Below are positions 1-11,400 of a DNA stretch of 64,000 nucleotides, piece after piece (the stretch's first letter is position 1; every line of letters begins with the position of its first letter). The notes below the pieces were generated by a model, which did no database searches, was not told the DNA's origin, and saw only the letters and a program-made list of their open reading frames with translations. The translations under genes and the position numbers were made by a program. Source of the stretch: Pterobdella sp. o SKG-2022 (Eukaryota > Annelida > Clitellata > Hirudinida > Piscicolidae); the NCBI GenBank assembly GCA_964035795.1, contig OZ038321.1:17499548-17563547 (forward strand). The letters run 5' to 3'.

Positions 1-1042
1 AGTATTTTCATTTTTTTGTATCAACACTTCTATAACTTTCAAAATTTTTTGCGTAAAAAAGAAACTTAAAATCTTCGATTCAGGTCTTATTTTTTGTTTA
101 ATTTCGAAATTTCCACCCACCAATAGGGTTGAAGCAGGTTTGGACAAGATTTTATTAATTTTATAATTCTCCGCTAAGAAAGCATTTGAATGGTATCATT
201 TATTTTTGAAAAATCAATAAAATTAGTAAAACAGAACCAAATTAAAACAATGCTTTTTCAGTGGGAGAAATAGCAAATCACATAAATCTGGTCCAAATCA
301 TTGATCTCCACTGGCTACTTTTACATTTTCGCTCTTTCTTCAAAATCTGTTTTTTCATATATAAAATCTCTCACTTTATTCACTTTTTTACCTTTCTTAC
401 CTCCATATAGCTCCTAAGCGTTTTGACCTATAATTCTCTACCCATTCTTAGCTCTTCATTATCTGTCTCATTCCTATGCTAAAACTGCTTTTTCTTTTTC
501 TGGCCCATTTTTTTTGAACTTCCTTCTTCTAAATCTCAAATTTTCTTTTATGCTATTCTTTTTAAAAACCTGAAAACTCATTTCATTAAGCAGCTCATAG
601 TAGAGCGCCTCTGGACAGTGCGTAAGAAATGCTTATAAGTCATCTAAATTAAATTGAAATCCTGTTTCTATACAGAAATCGTCTTCATTTGCATATTTAA
701 CATGATCTTCCATTTGAAAATAGTAAAAAATAAGCATAAAAGAGCTAAAAAGTAAAACTAAATTATATTAAATAAATAACTTTTTATAAAGTTGTTCAAT
801 TAAATACTGCAAGTTAAAATTTAATGATGAATCGAGTATATTTAAATTTATTTAAGATGCTACTTGAAATTTTTCATACAAAAAGAATTTTTTCAAGTTT
901 TTAGATCTGAGCACAAAGATTAGTAAAATAAAAATTTTTTATAAGCATAACTTTATTCAATTCATGTGAATTAACTATAAGGATTTTTCTTCGAGTTCAC
1001 TTTTAATAAAAGCGGTGCTTTCAAATGAGATTTTAAATTAAA
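1..1042. other. AT-rich 5' flank of HAUS1
   Basis: No ORF, RNA gene or recognisable repeat is supported here. The HAUS1 promoter presumably lies in the last few hundred bases, but no convincing core element stands out in such AT-rich sequence. Confidence 0.5.
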
Positions 1043-4000
1043 ATGGATATTAAATATGAACAGGTATAAATGTACTTTTTATTAAGTATAGAATGCTCAA
1101 TTTACATATTTTTCAGATTAAAGAATGGCTAGATAAAGAAATTTTTAAAGAATTTTTTCGTCTTCAATTCAAAATGAATGATTTCACAATAAATACTTTA
1201 CATAATATCATGACCCAAAGTAAAAAAGAAAATAAAAAACTTGATATTGTTCTAAAGAATTGGAAATTAGATACTCAATATTATGAATGTGAAAGTAAAT
1301 AAATTACTATATTTTAAACTTATATTTCAGTTTTATTTCATATTTTTTTATTGAAACTTGATTAAAATGATACAACAGTGGAAAAAATTGATAAGGTTTT
1401 CCATAAATTGAATTTACCTCAATATATAAATGAAGACCTCAAAAGAAATATTGAGATAATTGCAAAATGTGCTAATTCTCTATCAATTGAAAGTCCAGAA
1501 ATAACTAAGTTAGCTTTAGAAATCTTAGTTTTTCAATTTCAATAAATTATTGTATACACAATTATTTCATAAATACTCTATATTAATTTTTCAATAGTAT
1601 CATTCTGATGATGGTAGACAAGAAGAAACAAAAAAGAAAATTGAAAAAGATGATTGAAAATGAGGATCTTATTCATAATAAATTTGTTACTCAACAGCAA
1701 GACTTCTTTCATATATCATCACAATTGAAAAAGTAAACTTATTATTCCATCATTATTTTAAGTTTTATTGAAAACCAAGTTTTGAATAGTTAATTTCAAA
1801 AGGTATTATGTTAAATTTACTTTTTAATTAAACAGTCTTTATTCCATACTTGATCAACAACAAACTGAAAATGCTGAGCAGATGAAAACAAATGCTACAA
1901 AAACTGAGTTTTTAGTTAAAAAGATTAAACAGTATAAAAAAAATATTGCTTCCAATAAGGTAGTGCTGTTATTTAACATTGTTTTTTTCTTATAAATTCA
2001 TCGATGATTCATTTTTTCAAACATTCTCAACTAAATTATTTTTTAACCAGTTTTCCAATTTCTATTAAATCTAACTAACTTGAAAACACTAATTATTCAA
2101 TTTTTTAAATAGGTTATATAACATAAAATCTAAATTGTATGCAAGTAGTTATGCTAACATTTTATGATAAAGCTATACTTATCGAAAATTATAGCTTTTC
2201 TTTTAAATAAATGTATGAATCTTCAATTGGTGTTTTTAAAATAGTTATTTATAATGAATCTAATAGTATAACTTTCATTTTGTTGTTTTCCAGTGTGAGA
2301 TAGTGAAGAAGGGGGTGGCTGATGCATTGTCTCACCATCACATTGTTAACAAAGCTGAGGTTTAATGCATTTCTTTCTCAATTAAAATTATCAATAGATT
2401 AATAAAAGTAATTATCCGTTTATTTTTCCACATTGTCAAATGTTCAGCTACTTTCAACTTATTATTGCTCAACTATTTTTTATTCATGTTGTTTTTGTAA
2501 TGTTTTATAATTTACGAAGAAATAATGAGGTTTAGAAATTTTATCAAAAGTTTCTGATAAAAAAGGTGAAGGGTTGAAAGATAAGGGAATGTTTTAAAAA
2601 GTGACGGTAATAGTAAAAAGATGTTTTAGGTAAAAGAAAATAAAGAGAGGGTAGAGTTTTAAAAAGGGGTTTTTAGTTGGCAGTATAGCTCAGCTAATAG
2701 AGTATAAGACTACTTACCTAAAGCTACCAAGATTAACTCCGTCTTGTGCCAACAATAAGCACTTTTTTCTCAGTATTTTTTAATATAGCTTTATAAAAAT
2801 CGTATTGTAAAGACGATAAACGATGAAAATAAAATAGAGCAAAGCTGGCCACCCTTGATATTGTGGTAATCACCTCAATTCAAAATTATGGTGTTTATCT
2901 ATTCAAATGATCTTGTTCTAAGGTTATTCACTTTATATTTAAATGCAATTCATTTCTTAGACCTTAAGGTCAGAAGAGTCGAACCTGAAAACACTCAAGC
3001 AGAAAATCAACGCCTACCATTCACTTCCTCCTGTGAGTGATTCTTCATATGCTCTATGAAGATTTAACTTTTATTCAGAGAAGATTATATATTAACCATA
3101 CAGCCGTAAATGTCTCAGTAACTGAGATTGACAGTAGTTAGCATTATTTATACAACTTTTATCATAATTTTCAATACAAACCTTCTCAATTTAACAAGTT
3201 GCTAACGTTTTATGATAAGACTATACTTATCGAAAATTTTAGCTTTTATTTTAAATATATGTATGAATCTTCAATTGGTTTTTTTAAAGTTTAGTAAGCC
3301 TTTTCAATATCAGTATCATTTTATCATAGTCAAGATCTTTTTTCTTCCCAAGGGGTCAGTGATTTTTTTCCACGACTTAAACCTTTCTTCATTTCACCCT
3401 GTTGAAGGCATCTTCAAGACCTAAGCCAAACCCACAACAAAGGTTTTCCATTATACTTTTCCAAGCTATTCTTGGCCTCCCCTTTCTCCTACTGCCTTCC
3501 ACCTCAAACCTCCACGTCTGCTTAACACAATCCTCATCCCCTTTCCTTACAACACGCCCCAGCCATCTTAAACTCACTCGTCTCACCACTAATAATCGTA
3601 TTATCCAACTCCAATCTAACCATCAACTCTTGTACTCACACCATCAGCTAGCTGCACACCACACATTATTTGAAGCATCCATTTTTTTTGCTCTTCTCAA
3701 AATACGCTCTTCAACGGATCTTACCATTCAAGTTGTTGAGCCATATGTCATGACAGGCCTCACACATGTCCTAAAAATTTGTTCTTTGATATTCCATGTG
3801 TTTATTACCACATAAAATAGAAGACATACTGTTGAATGCCTTTCATCCCAGTCTTATTCTTCGTGTAACAGCTAGCTCACTTCTTTCTCCACCATTCCTA
3901 TTATCCTCTAAATTACAATAATCATTTACCCTCTTCAAATCATTCAGACAACCATTCGAAATATTATTGCATTCTTTTTTTGAAACATTCATACAAACCC

Positions 4001-5508
4001 TACATTCAAAATTTTCATTCATCCTACAAGAAACTCTCTTTACGCTAGCACACCGAGCTTCCACACTGTGGGGCACAAACGCAAACGATTCTTACTACTT
4101 TTTTGCCAAAAATAATTACCGGTACCTTTTCCGATATCCTATTTATTTTCACAACATACATACATAAATCTTCTTTAAATAATATTCCTACACCACCTAT
4201 CTTATCTTCATTACCAGACCGCCATAGTTTAAACCTTCTGCCTAAACTACCTAGAAATTTTGAACCCATACCTCTCCACGTCACTTCTTGGATACAGCAA
4301 ATATCAACTTCCCTCTTCAACAACTTTTCACACAACTCCATACTCTTTCCAGTTAATGATCCAATATTAAAACTACCAGAAGAAAAGGAAGAAAGCCCAG
4401 GCATTTTCAGCCTCTCTGCCCATTCAAGAGCTGCTGGGGACTGAGGGCTATTGTTATTTTTTGTATGGCCATGAAAATTTTTTGGAGCAAAAGAAGTCGT
4501 GAAACATAATAAAAATACAGCTAAATGAACTTGTTGATTTACAAATATTTCATTTTACATCTGCAAGTCATGTTTAATATAGCGAGTAAATTGGAAAGTG
4601 ATAGAAATCAAACTCTACCACAATATCATGAACTCGCATTTTTTCATTTGAAAAAAGTTTTTATAGACTGCTAGTCCAAGCTTACGTCTAATTCGAACAT
4701 CGTAATTCTAAATTTACTGTTTTTACTTTTAGGCAGTTTGCCTTGCTGTTGTTAACTAAAATAGTCCTCTAAGCCAAATAACAATATACCAGAATATCAG
4801 TCTACCTGCTTCTCAAGTTCACTGTTTATTAAAAGATTATGGCTAAAAAGTAGCCGTTAACAATAAATGCAAATTTAAATGTCTATATGTATAACTTATA
4901 AATAAGTTTAAAGCAACCATTGCTGAGTAAATTTTGTGACTAACCAAAACCGATCTAGCGACCCAACCGATATTTTGCAAATTTGAAACTACCCAGAAAA
5001 ACAAAATAGTTCACAAGCTATGAGAAATTATCTCTAAAACTTTGAAGACTTTGTCGGTTTTGAGAACTAACCTTGAAACCTTCATCAACAAGTTCTTAGA
5101 CGTTACCTCAATTGTACCTCAAATGAGATTCTAAAACATAGAATTACGTGGTGCGTTGAAACCCTTTAGTCATCATATCTGGCCTCTATTTACCATCCCT
5201 GTTTTACAGATTGATAAACATGATCAAAATTATGTTTTATATATATTTAGTAAACTTAAAGTTTGAAATTAATTTAAATAACTGTTTTTATATTTTGAAT
5301 TTAATTCATTAATATTTGTTGTAGGATATTAATCTAGCTAAAGTAGCCATAGAAGAAGCCAGGCAAGAATTGGTAAGTGTCTACTATCTCTTCATCTACC
5401 TATCATTTATCCAATGAATTTTTTTTATTTATCATCTGCTTATGAAATTTTTTGCAGGAATCCATACAGATTGAATTGAAAAACGTATTAGGAGCAATAG
5501 AAATATGA
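1043..5508 (+). CDS. HAUS1: HAUS augmin-like complex subunit 1 homologue, 9 exons
   Basis: HAUS1 is a coiled-coil subunit of the augmin/HAUS complex, which recruits gamma-tubulin to spindle microtubules for branching nucleation. Exons read: 1043-1063, 1117-1294, 1379-1508, 1598-1732, 1836-1959, 2294-2359, 2961-3032, 5325-5372, 5458-5508 (stop TGA). All junctions are GT-AG with matching phases and give 825 nt, 274 aa; vertebrate HAUS1 is about 278 aa. Family signatures: N-terminal IKEWLDKEIF, DALSHHHIV near residues 206-214, SLPP near 239-242, and C-terminal LAKVAIEEARQEL near 246-258 followed by ESIQIEL. The protein is Lys/Glu/Gln-rich and helical, as expected. The exon 3/4 junction is the least certain: I used the donor at 1509, because the in-frame alternative hits a stop. 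Introns 5, 6 and 7 carry a half foldback, a SINE head, and a half foldback plus LINE relic. Homology is by recall of family sequence, not a search. Confidence 0.9.
2151..2230 (+). repeat. Half copy of foldback family A
   Basis: This stretch in HAUS1 intron 5 begins GCTAACATTTTATGATAA, contains CTTATCGAAAATTATAGC, and ends at CTTCAATTGG. It matches the piece at 3201-3278 and one arm of the full hairpins at 26400-26613 and 57308-57499. It stops at what is the dyad centre in the full copies. Confidence 0.75.
2680..2765 (+). repeat. tRNA-derived SINE head, decayed
   Basis: A tRNA-like segment in HAUS1 intron 6. It has a pol III box A-like TATAGCTCAGCTAATAGAG and a weak box B (AGATTAACTCCG). It resembles the heads of the longer SINEs at 24010 and 29730. 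The tRNA arms do not pair well and a T-run follows, so I read it as a SINE relic and not a tRNA gene. Confidence 0.6.
3201..3278 (+). repeat. Half copy of foldback family A
   Basis: Near-identical to 2151-2230 (GCTAACGTTTTATGATAA start, CTTCAATTGG end), about 1 kb away in HAUS1 intron 7. The two copies are in direct orientation. Confidence 0.75.
3370..4440 (-). mobile_element. LINE relic: endonuclease N-terminus fused to C-terminal end
   Basis: Lies antisense inside HAUS1 intron 7. Reading the minus strand, 4404-4045 encodes the start of an EEP (apurinic-like) endonuclease, with SFNIGSLTGK and a CCIQEVTWRG catalytic-Glu motif, followed by IVCVCAPQCG. After a frameshift this decays through 3843. 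From about 3830 to 3370 it switches to the LINE C-terminal tail, with PVMTYGST, RWLGRVVRKGD and GRPRIAWKSIMENL. The reverse transcriptase core is absent, so the copy carries an internal deletion of well over 1 kb plus frameshifts. It is non-functional; which RTE/CR1-like clade it belongs to is not resolved. Confidence 0.85.
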
Positions 5509-6020
5509 CTGATTATAATATATTTTCAAAAATTCTGATTATGCTTTAATATTAAAAAAAAAATTTTCTGTTTTTGTTAAACACGGTTTTTTTAATTTGA
5601 ATATCTCTTTAAATTTTCTTCGATCACTGGATTTTTGAAGTTCTTATTCAAGCTTATATTTTTTTAAATATTCTTTATTGTGATTGTAGGTTTCAAATAT
5701 AATTTTATAATGTCATTATCTTACCACTGGTAGCCTTATTGAAGGCACTAGTTGTGGCAAATTATAATTGGACAATATCAAATACTGCATAAAGTTACCA
5801 GTTTTATTCGTAAATAACTTATAAGAGTAAATCTAAAATAAAATTTTAGTGTTGGTCAGTTTAAAATATTTTTTTTTAAAATCATTTCAAAAAGACTTAA
5901 ATTCATTTGAAAATCTGGACACATGCCGCTAAAATCAGTTTTTTGGGTTTTAAACAGTCTCGTTTAATTAACTTGACTCTGTCGTTTAGTTATTAAAGTC
6001 GCAAATCATTGCAATCTTCA
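5509..6020. other. HAUS1 3' flank
   Basis: AT-rich sequence. An A-run about 50 bases after the stop codon could be near the polyadenylation region, but no canonical AATAAA is placed convincingly. Nothing else is seen. Confidence 0.4.
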
Positions 6021-6349
6021 TTATTGTATTGCTATTTGTTTCAATCGTCTATTTTGAATTGGTCGCAGTCCGATCAGTAAACTTTCGCGGTCTGGAAGCG
6101 TCATCAAATTTTTTTTCACTGTCGAATTATTTGGTAAATTTGATGCAAAGCTTTTCAATAATTCTGTAGTTCGGTCAAGATAGCTAAATTCTGAATCAGG
6201 TTTCACTAGAAACAGATTCGTGTTAAATATTATAAAAAAGATTAAAACATACGTAATTATAGTTATTGTTTCATTTGGACTAGTGATCGTCTTGTCTGGC
6301 ATAATCGTCCTAACAAAGTGCTTATAGTTTTTGATGAAGTCGGTTTACG
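6021..6349 (-). CDS. Unassigned ORF with one predicted membrane segment
   Basis: The minus-strand frame is open from about 6349 and its first ATG is at 6302, giving 93 residues before TAA. A short polar N-terminus (MPDKTITSPNET) is followed by a hydrophobic stretch rich in I, T, V, L and F, then a charged tail with potential N-glycosylation sites (NNST). That is the outline of a small type II membrane protein or a single exon. I do not recognise the family, and no splice partners were found. In AT-rich DNA an open frame this long can occur by chance, so treat it as a candidate only. Confidence 0.25.
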
Positions 6350-6495
6350 GGATAAATTGTTTATTTTATGAGCGGCTATGCTTCTTTATGCATTCAAACA
6401 GAATTTACCATGTACTAAATCAAAGTTAGTTACAGTTTGAACAATTCATCGTTGTTGGTGTTTGAAATGATTCTATTGGTTGTGAATCCGGTTAC

Positions 6496-6801
6496 TTGAA
6501 GAAGAGGTATGATGGCAGGCTATATAAAAAGCTAGAAATTGGTCACTCTATAACATTGTTGAAAAGGTTGGTTGTTCTTGGGCCAATAAAGCACGAAAAA
6601 TTACGATATCCCAAAGTAATTCCTATTGGAAAATTTATTGACATTGAAAAAGTCCTGGATGTCTCAGGGCATTCAAATTGTTTGCTGCTCCTTAGATGTG
6701 CTTTGGTCTTGTACAAGAACAAAGTTGAACGTGTCGTTTTTCAGCTGTTGACAAAATCCCGAGTTTCAAAAGAATATGAAAAATTTCAACTGAAAACATA
6801 A
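6496..6801 (+). CDS. Unassigned ORF, possible gene or transposon relic
   Basis: About 100 codons are open on the plus strand, with a Lys/Leu/Val-rich product (for example LVVLGPIKHEKLRYPKV). The composition looks more protein-like than the surrounding sequence. No start context, domain or splice partner is convincing. It lies just downstream of the minus-strand ORF at 6021-6349, so both might be remnants of one unrecognised element. Function unknown. Confidence 0.2.
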   Translation: MKKRYDGRLYKKLEIGHSITLLKRLVVLGPIKHEKLRYPKVIPIGKFIDIEKVLDVSGHSNCLLLLRCALVLYKNKVERVVFQLLTKSRVSKEYEKFQLKT

Positions 6802-8400
6802 AGTGGGACTAAATTGTTTACTAAAACTCGATGATATTACTTCTGGTTTCCATAATACTTATATGATTATCTTCACCATCATCATAAAGCGGTCTAGACT
6901 AGGTGTAAGAAGCTCCGATGGGTTTCTCAGTACTGTGACTAATGGTTGTAGCATCAAAATGACTTTGTAGGCTGAAGCTGTTGAAAGCAAAAAGAAAGCT
7001 TGACATGGATAAGCTTCAAAACCACTTTGAATAGAAAAGACGACCAAGCTCAGCTTAACCAAAATTAACTACTTTTGAAAAAACTGAAGATTGGTTGATG
7101 ATTTATGATTCAAATCCATACACATATGGAAGCTATTTTGCTATTCCAATGATATTGTTAATATTTTTTCAATCAAAAGGGTTCAAATATTTTAAATTAA
7201 AGACTAAAAAATTAATATTTAATTAAAAACTTGGTATATTAAGTTTTTTTACGAATGAGCGACTACTGCTAAACAACCATTAGATGCTTAATAATTGCAA
7301 TTTGCAAAGTCAACACCGGTGCAATTCACCACAGGCTTCGCACCGAACAACCTTTGCTATTATTCCTCATTATTACAATGTTCAATCTCATTAAGTCAAA
7401 ACATCTATAATTTCACCGTGACATATATTCCTGCATGAAATATACTAGAAAAGAGATATTGTTGAAATAAAATGTTTCAAGTTATACATATAACTTTAAA
7501 TTCAGTCACTCAGTGTGATATCAATGTAGTAGCATCTATATTATTGTGTATACTATTTAAGGTTTTATCAAAATGCATTTCTTAAATTGACTTCACTTAC
7601 CTAGATTCAGTCTATTTTTAGAATATTATATGTTAAGTTTAAAATCAAATTAATATATACTTTTGTATAAATTTTTCACTTTTTTTAAGTCAATCTTTTT
7701 AGATTTTTAAATTGGAATATACATTTTCTATCATTTTAAATATTTTTAAATAAACAATTTTTTCAACCCTCAAATATAAAAACTAAAAAAACGAGTTTTG
7801 ACCCTTTTACCACAGTGAACATTATAATACTACTTCAACTTTTGCTTACCTAAGCATGCTCATGAAAAGTAACGAGGTTAAATAATTATATGCTCATTTA
7901 GAACAAAGTCTTGTGAAAACGATTTTATGTTTTAAAGACTTGACTTATTTTTTATAGCTTGATTTAAGCTTTCATGAAGAGAATTGAGGGCAATAAGTTT
8001 AAAAGTAAAAAAGAGTTACAAAAAAAAATAATAAAAAATATAATTATTATAAAAAAAATAATGGGTTTAATATTGATAAAATACAAATATAACAATATTG
8101 GGGCATTTTTTAGTGAAATAAAAATGATGAAATATAGAATATTTGTGGCCAATTAGACTTAAGACTCCTCCTTCCGCTTCTTCATATATATACAAATGAG
8201 AAGTTTTTTAGAGGTATTATTTGAAATCTCGCTCGCGAGTGTTTTTTGAAACGATTGGAAAATGTCTCTAATTAGAAAATTAAAATTTTTTATTTCCCTC
8301 ATAGTTTTGATAAAATAAACACACTGCATAATATAGAATTAAAACTGTTTAGTTCAAAAAAGTCAGTATTTTGATGTTCACGATCCATGTGGCTGGCTTT
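6802..8400. other. AT-rich spacer
   Basis: No supported gene. Near 7300-7370 there is a short, relatively GC-rich patch (CAACACCGGTGCAATTC and flanks) of unknown meaning. The lysine/isoleucine ORFs around 7960-8156 reflect A/T-rich sequence only. Confidence 0.4.
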
Positions 8401-8403
8401 CAA

Positions 8404-8447
8404 ATGGCTCCTTCCCATCAGACAAGATTGAGTGAAGAACAGATCAG
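8404..8447 (+). other. Possible short coding first exon
   Basis: ATG at 8404 opens MAPSHQTRLSEEQI and runs into a donor-like site, AG|gtgggt, at 8448. The peptide is less AT-driven than its surroundings. No following exon could be chained in phase: the nearest acceptor, near 8990, gives an early stop. It could be the start of the gene whose 3' exons lie at 20 kb, but that is a guess. Confidence 0.15.
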
Positions 8448-8449
8448 GT

Positions 8450-11400
8450 GGGTGCTTGTATTTTAATGTTATAATGTTATAATGTTACCATTATAATACC
8501 TAATTTCTTAGTTCATGTACAAGTTGAACTCTTCTTGGAAAATACATTATATTCAAGTTATATACCATTTTAAAAATTCATTTTTTTTTTATAAATCTCG
8601 GGGTTTTCTGAAAAAATGTATAAAATTTATTAAAAAAGATAATATTTTATTTCTATCTACTCAATATCTAGAAATTCAATTGTTTCAAGTATATCATATG
8701 TTTCAAAAACCCCGTTAAAAATCAAGGTTGTTTCATAGTATTATTCAACACACACAATCATTGATCTCATTTAAAGACGACAAACCGGACACGCCCAAAA
8801 ATTTATAGCCTTCTTATTATTGTGGTATAGCCTCTCTATTCTTATTGTAAAAGTGAATTCCGTATTGTTAAAGTTTTTAAGTTGTAAAAACCCTTCTAAA
8901 AAAACCTAACATTTATTCGATGGTTTTATTTTATGGTTAAGCTTTATTCAACGAAATCTTTTAAGTTTAATGAATTTAATTCTGATTTTAGCCTTGACTC
9001 AGCTTTCATCATTGCTTTCTCCTAACGTAAGCACCTGCATTGTTTGTTCATCCAGCTTACGATGTTATAATATATAACATTTAATTGGATTTTTATTATT
9101 GTGTTTTTCTAATTGAATTTTTTTGCCACTTCACTGATGTGTTATCTGAGTTATAATCATTATCACTCGAGAAAGTTTTAATATGGTATATCGTACTCAT
9201 CTCAATGTTTTTGTCTGTTTGTTCATCATTCAACTCTTTTATCCATTTATTTAATCCCTTGAATTATGTTCAAGCTATCTTGTAAGTAAAAAGCAATGAG
9301 TTTGAGAGAAAAGATTGACTTTTGAAATGCTCTTGACTTGTCTATTAGCAGTCCTTTCAAGAGGTAACAAACAACCTCTCAAGCCAATTTTTTGAAGAGT
9401 TTACTCTAGACAAAGAAAAATTTAATTTATTTTTATTAGTATTAAAAAAAACGATATAAATTTTTATAAAAGTTATATAAAAGTTTTTTATTTCAAAGCT
9501 TTAGAGTAAAATGTGTGTACCTTTGAGAGATTTGTCAGTTTTAAGTTGCAAAGTCACGCCGCATAAAGATCACTCAATTTTTGAGAAGGCTGTTTGACTT
9601 TTCATAAATGAAAATATCGCCTCAAGGCAAATAGAGCAAAAAGAAATAATTTTTTATTTTTTATGATCAAATTGGTCTCAAGAAGTATTTTAATTATAAT
9701 GTTTATGAAAAAGTTAAAAATTGGTCCAATAAATTAAAAATAATTTACTTAAATTTGCTTTTTTAAACCACAAATTTTTTACGATAAAACTTTCCAAGTT
9801 TTACCCCTTCACTTAAGGAAGGTATAAGATTGCACGAGTCAGACTGATGACCATCATTCGCTGTTTCATATCATAAGTTTGGTGCCAATCAGTCAGTTTT
9901 TACTCTTCCAGCCATCATCGACACCTCTCGCAGACGATCAATTTTCAAAATAGTTGTTGTAAATGAATATTTTGATTATACACGTGTGTGAGCGTATGAA
10001 ACTTCCACCTTTTATGAAAGAAAAATGTTTCGTTTTGTTCTTTTGAGCGATATATGAAATCATTGTTGTGATGTATATGCGTATGAGTAGATCATACAGC
10101 GTACGCGAGTCGGAGTTACTCGGCGAAAAATCTTTCAACGTTTATATCACATTACTTCATTTCGTTTCTTTATCTTTTGTTATTTTTCATTTGATTTTTC
10201 ATCTTTTTTTTCAAATCTTTTTCCACTCCACCCTCTACTCATCCATTCGTCCATCTCTCGTCTAATTATCAGCTAAACTAAGATTGAGCGTGTGGTGATT
10301 AATTCTTTTGTTGCACTTGTTAATTTATTTTAGTTTTTTTTTGACATCACTTAATACATCTTCATTGGCTTTAGAGTTCTATTCATTTTCTCAACCGACA
10401 AAAGCCGATATATTCTAATTTATATAAACAAATAAATATTAATATGAATTTTCGATGTCTATTATAAAATCTTTGGCGCATTTACCAAAATATTAAAAAT
10501 AATCAAACAAAACCGTTCATGCAAAGTGTTATCTCAACCTCTAACATTCTAAGACAAACAACAGTAAAAAGCATTCATAGTGTCAAACATTCTATTTTTG
10601 TTTGAAACCACCTGAGCGTTTAATTGAAATGATAATTACCCAACCCGATGTCTTCGTTTAGACATCAATAGATAGGTGTTAAGTTGCATTAAGAGGGTCT
10701 CAAAAAAATCTAACAAACATATTTCGCATGAGTCTTTCAAGTCTGTTCTAAGTGTTATACTGGTCAAAATATAATGAACAAATTTTTATTTTAGCTTACC
10801 ATCAATTAAATAATTTATCATTTTTTTAAAGTTCTTTTTATTTTATCTTATATGATAGAAAGTATCAAAAGATCGCATAGAGCTCATATTAAAGTATAAA
10901 TTATAACACATCAATACTGTTAGTAAGTAAGATATAGATAGTGATGCTTTGTTAAAGGTTCATATAAATGTGCAGTAGTACTATGCATCTCGATGAACAG
11001 TGGAAGCAATGAAATGCGATACGCCATAAAAAATAATTGAAAAAATAGAACAATAATGAGTTTGAATAGAAAAATAAGAATAAGTTTATTATTAAGTTTA
11101 TTAAAATGTCAAACTGATATGAAAATAAAAATAAAGTAATGAATTTATTTCTAATAGATATTTTAAATATTAATATAAAGTAGATATTTCAAAAATTAAT
11201 AGTTTTTCAAAATATAATTGAAGCTTATAGAAACAATTGTTTGAATTGTAACAAGTTCCGTTTGAAGTTTAAATTGGCTTAGTGATCTTATAAACCCTAG
11301 TAAAAACTAAAAATATTAATTGAATTTAACATAATATCAAACAACAAACATTATTTGAATAAAAACTTGAAATAAATTCAGGTAAAAGTGAAAACCAAGT

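Noticed and set aside
7964..8156. Opposed Lys/Ile-rich ORFs
   Set aside because: Low-complexity A/T runs open both strands; no coding evidence.
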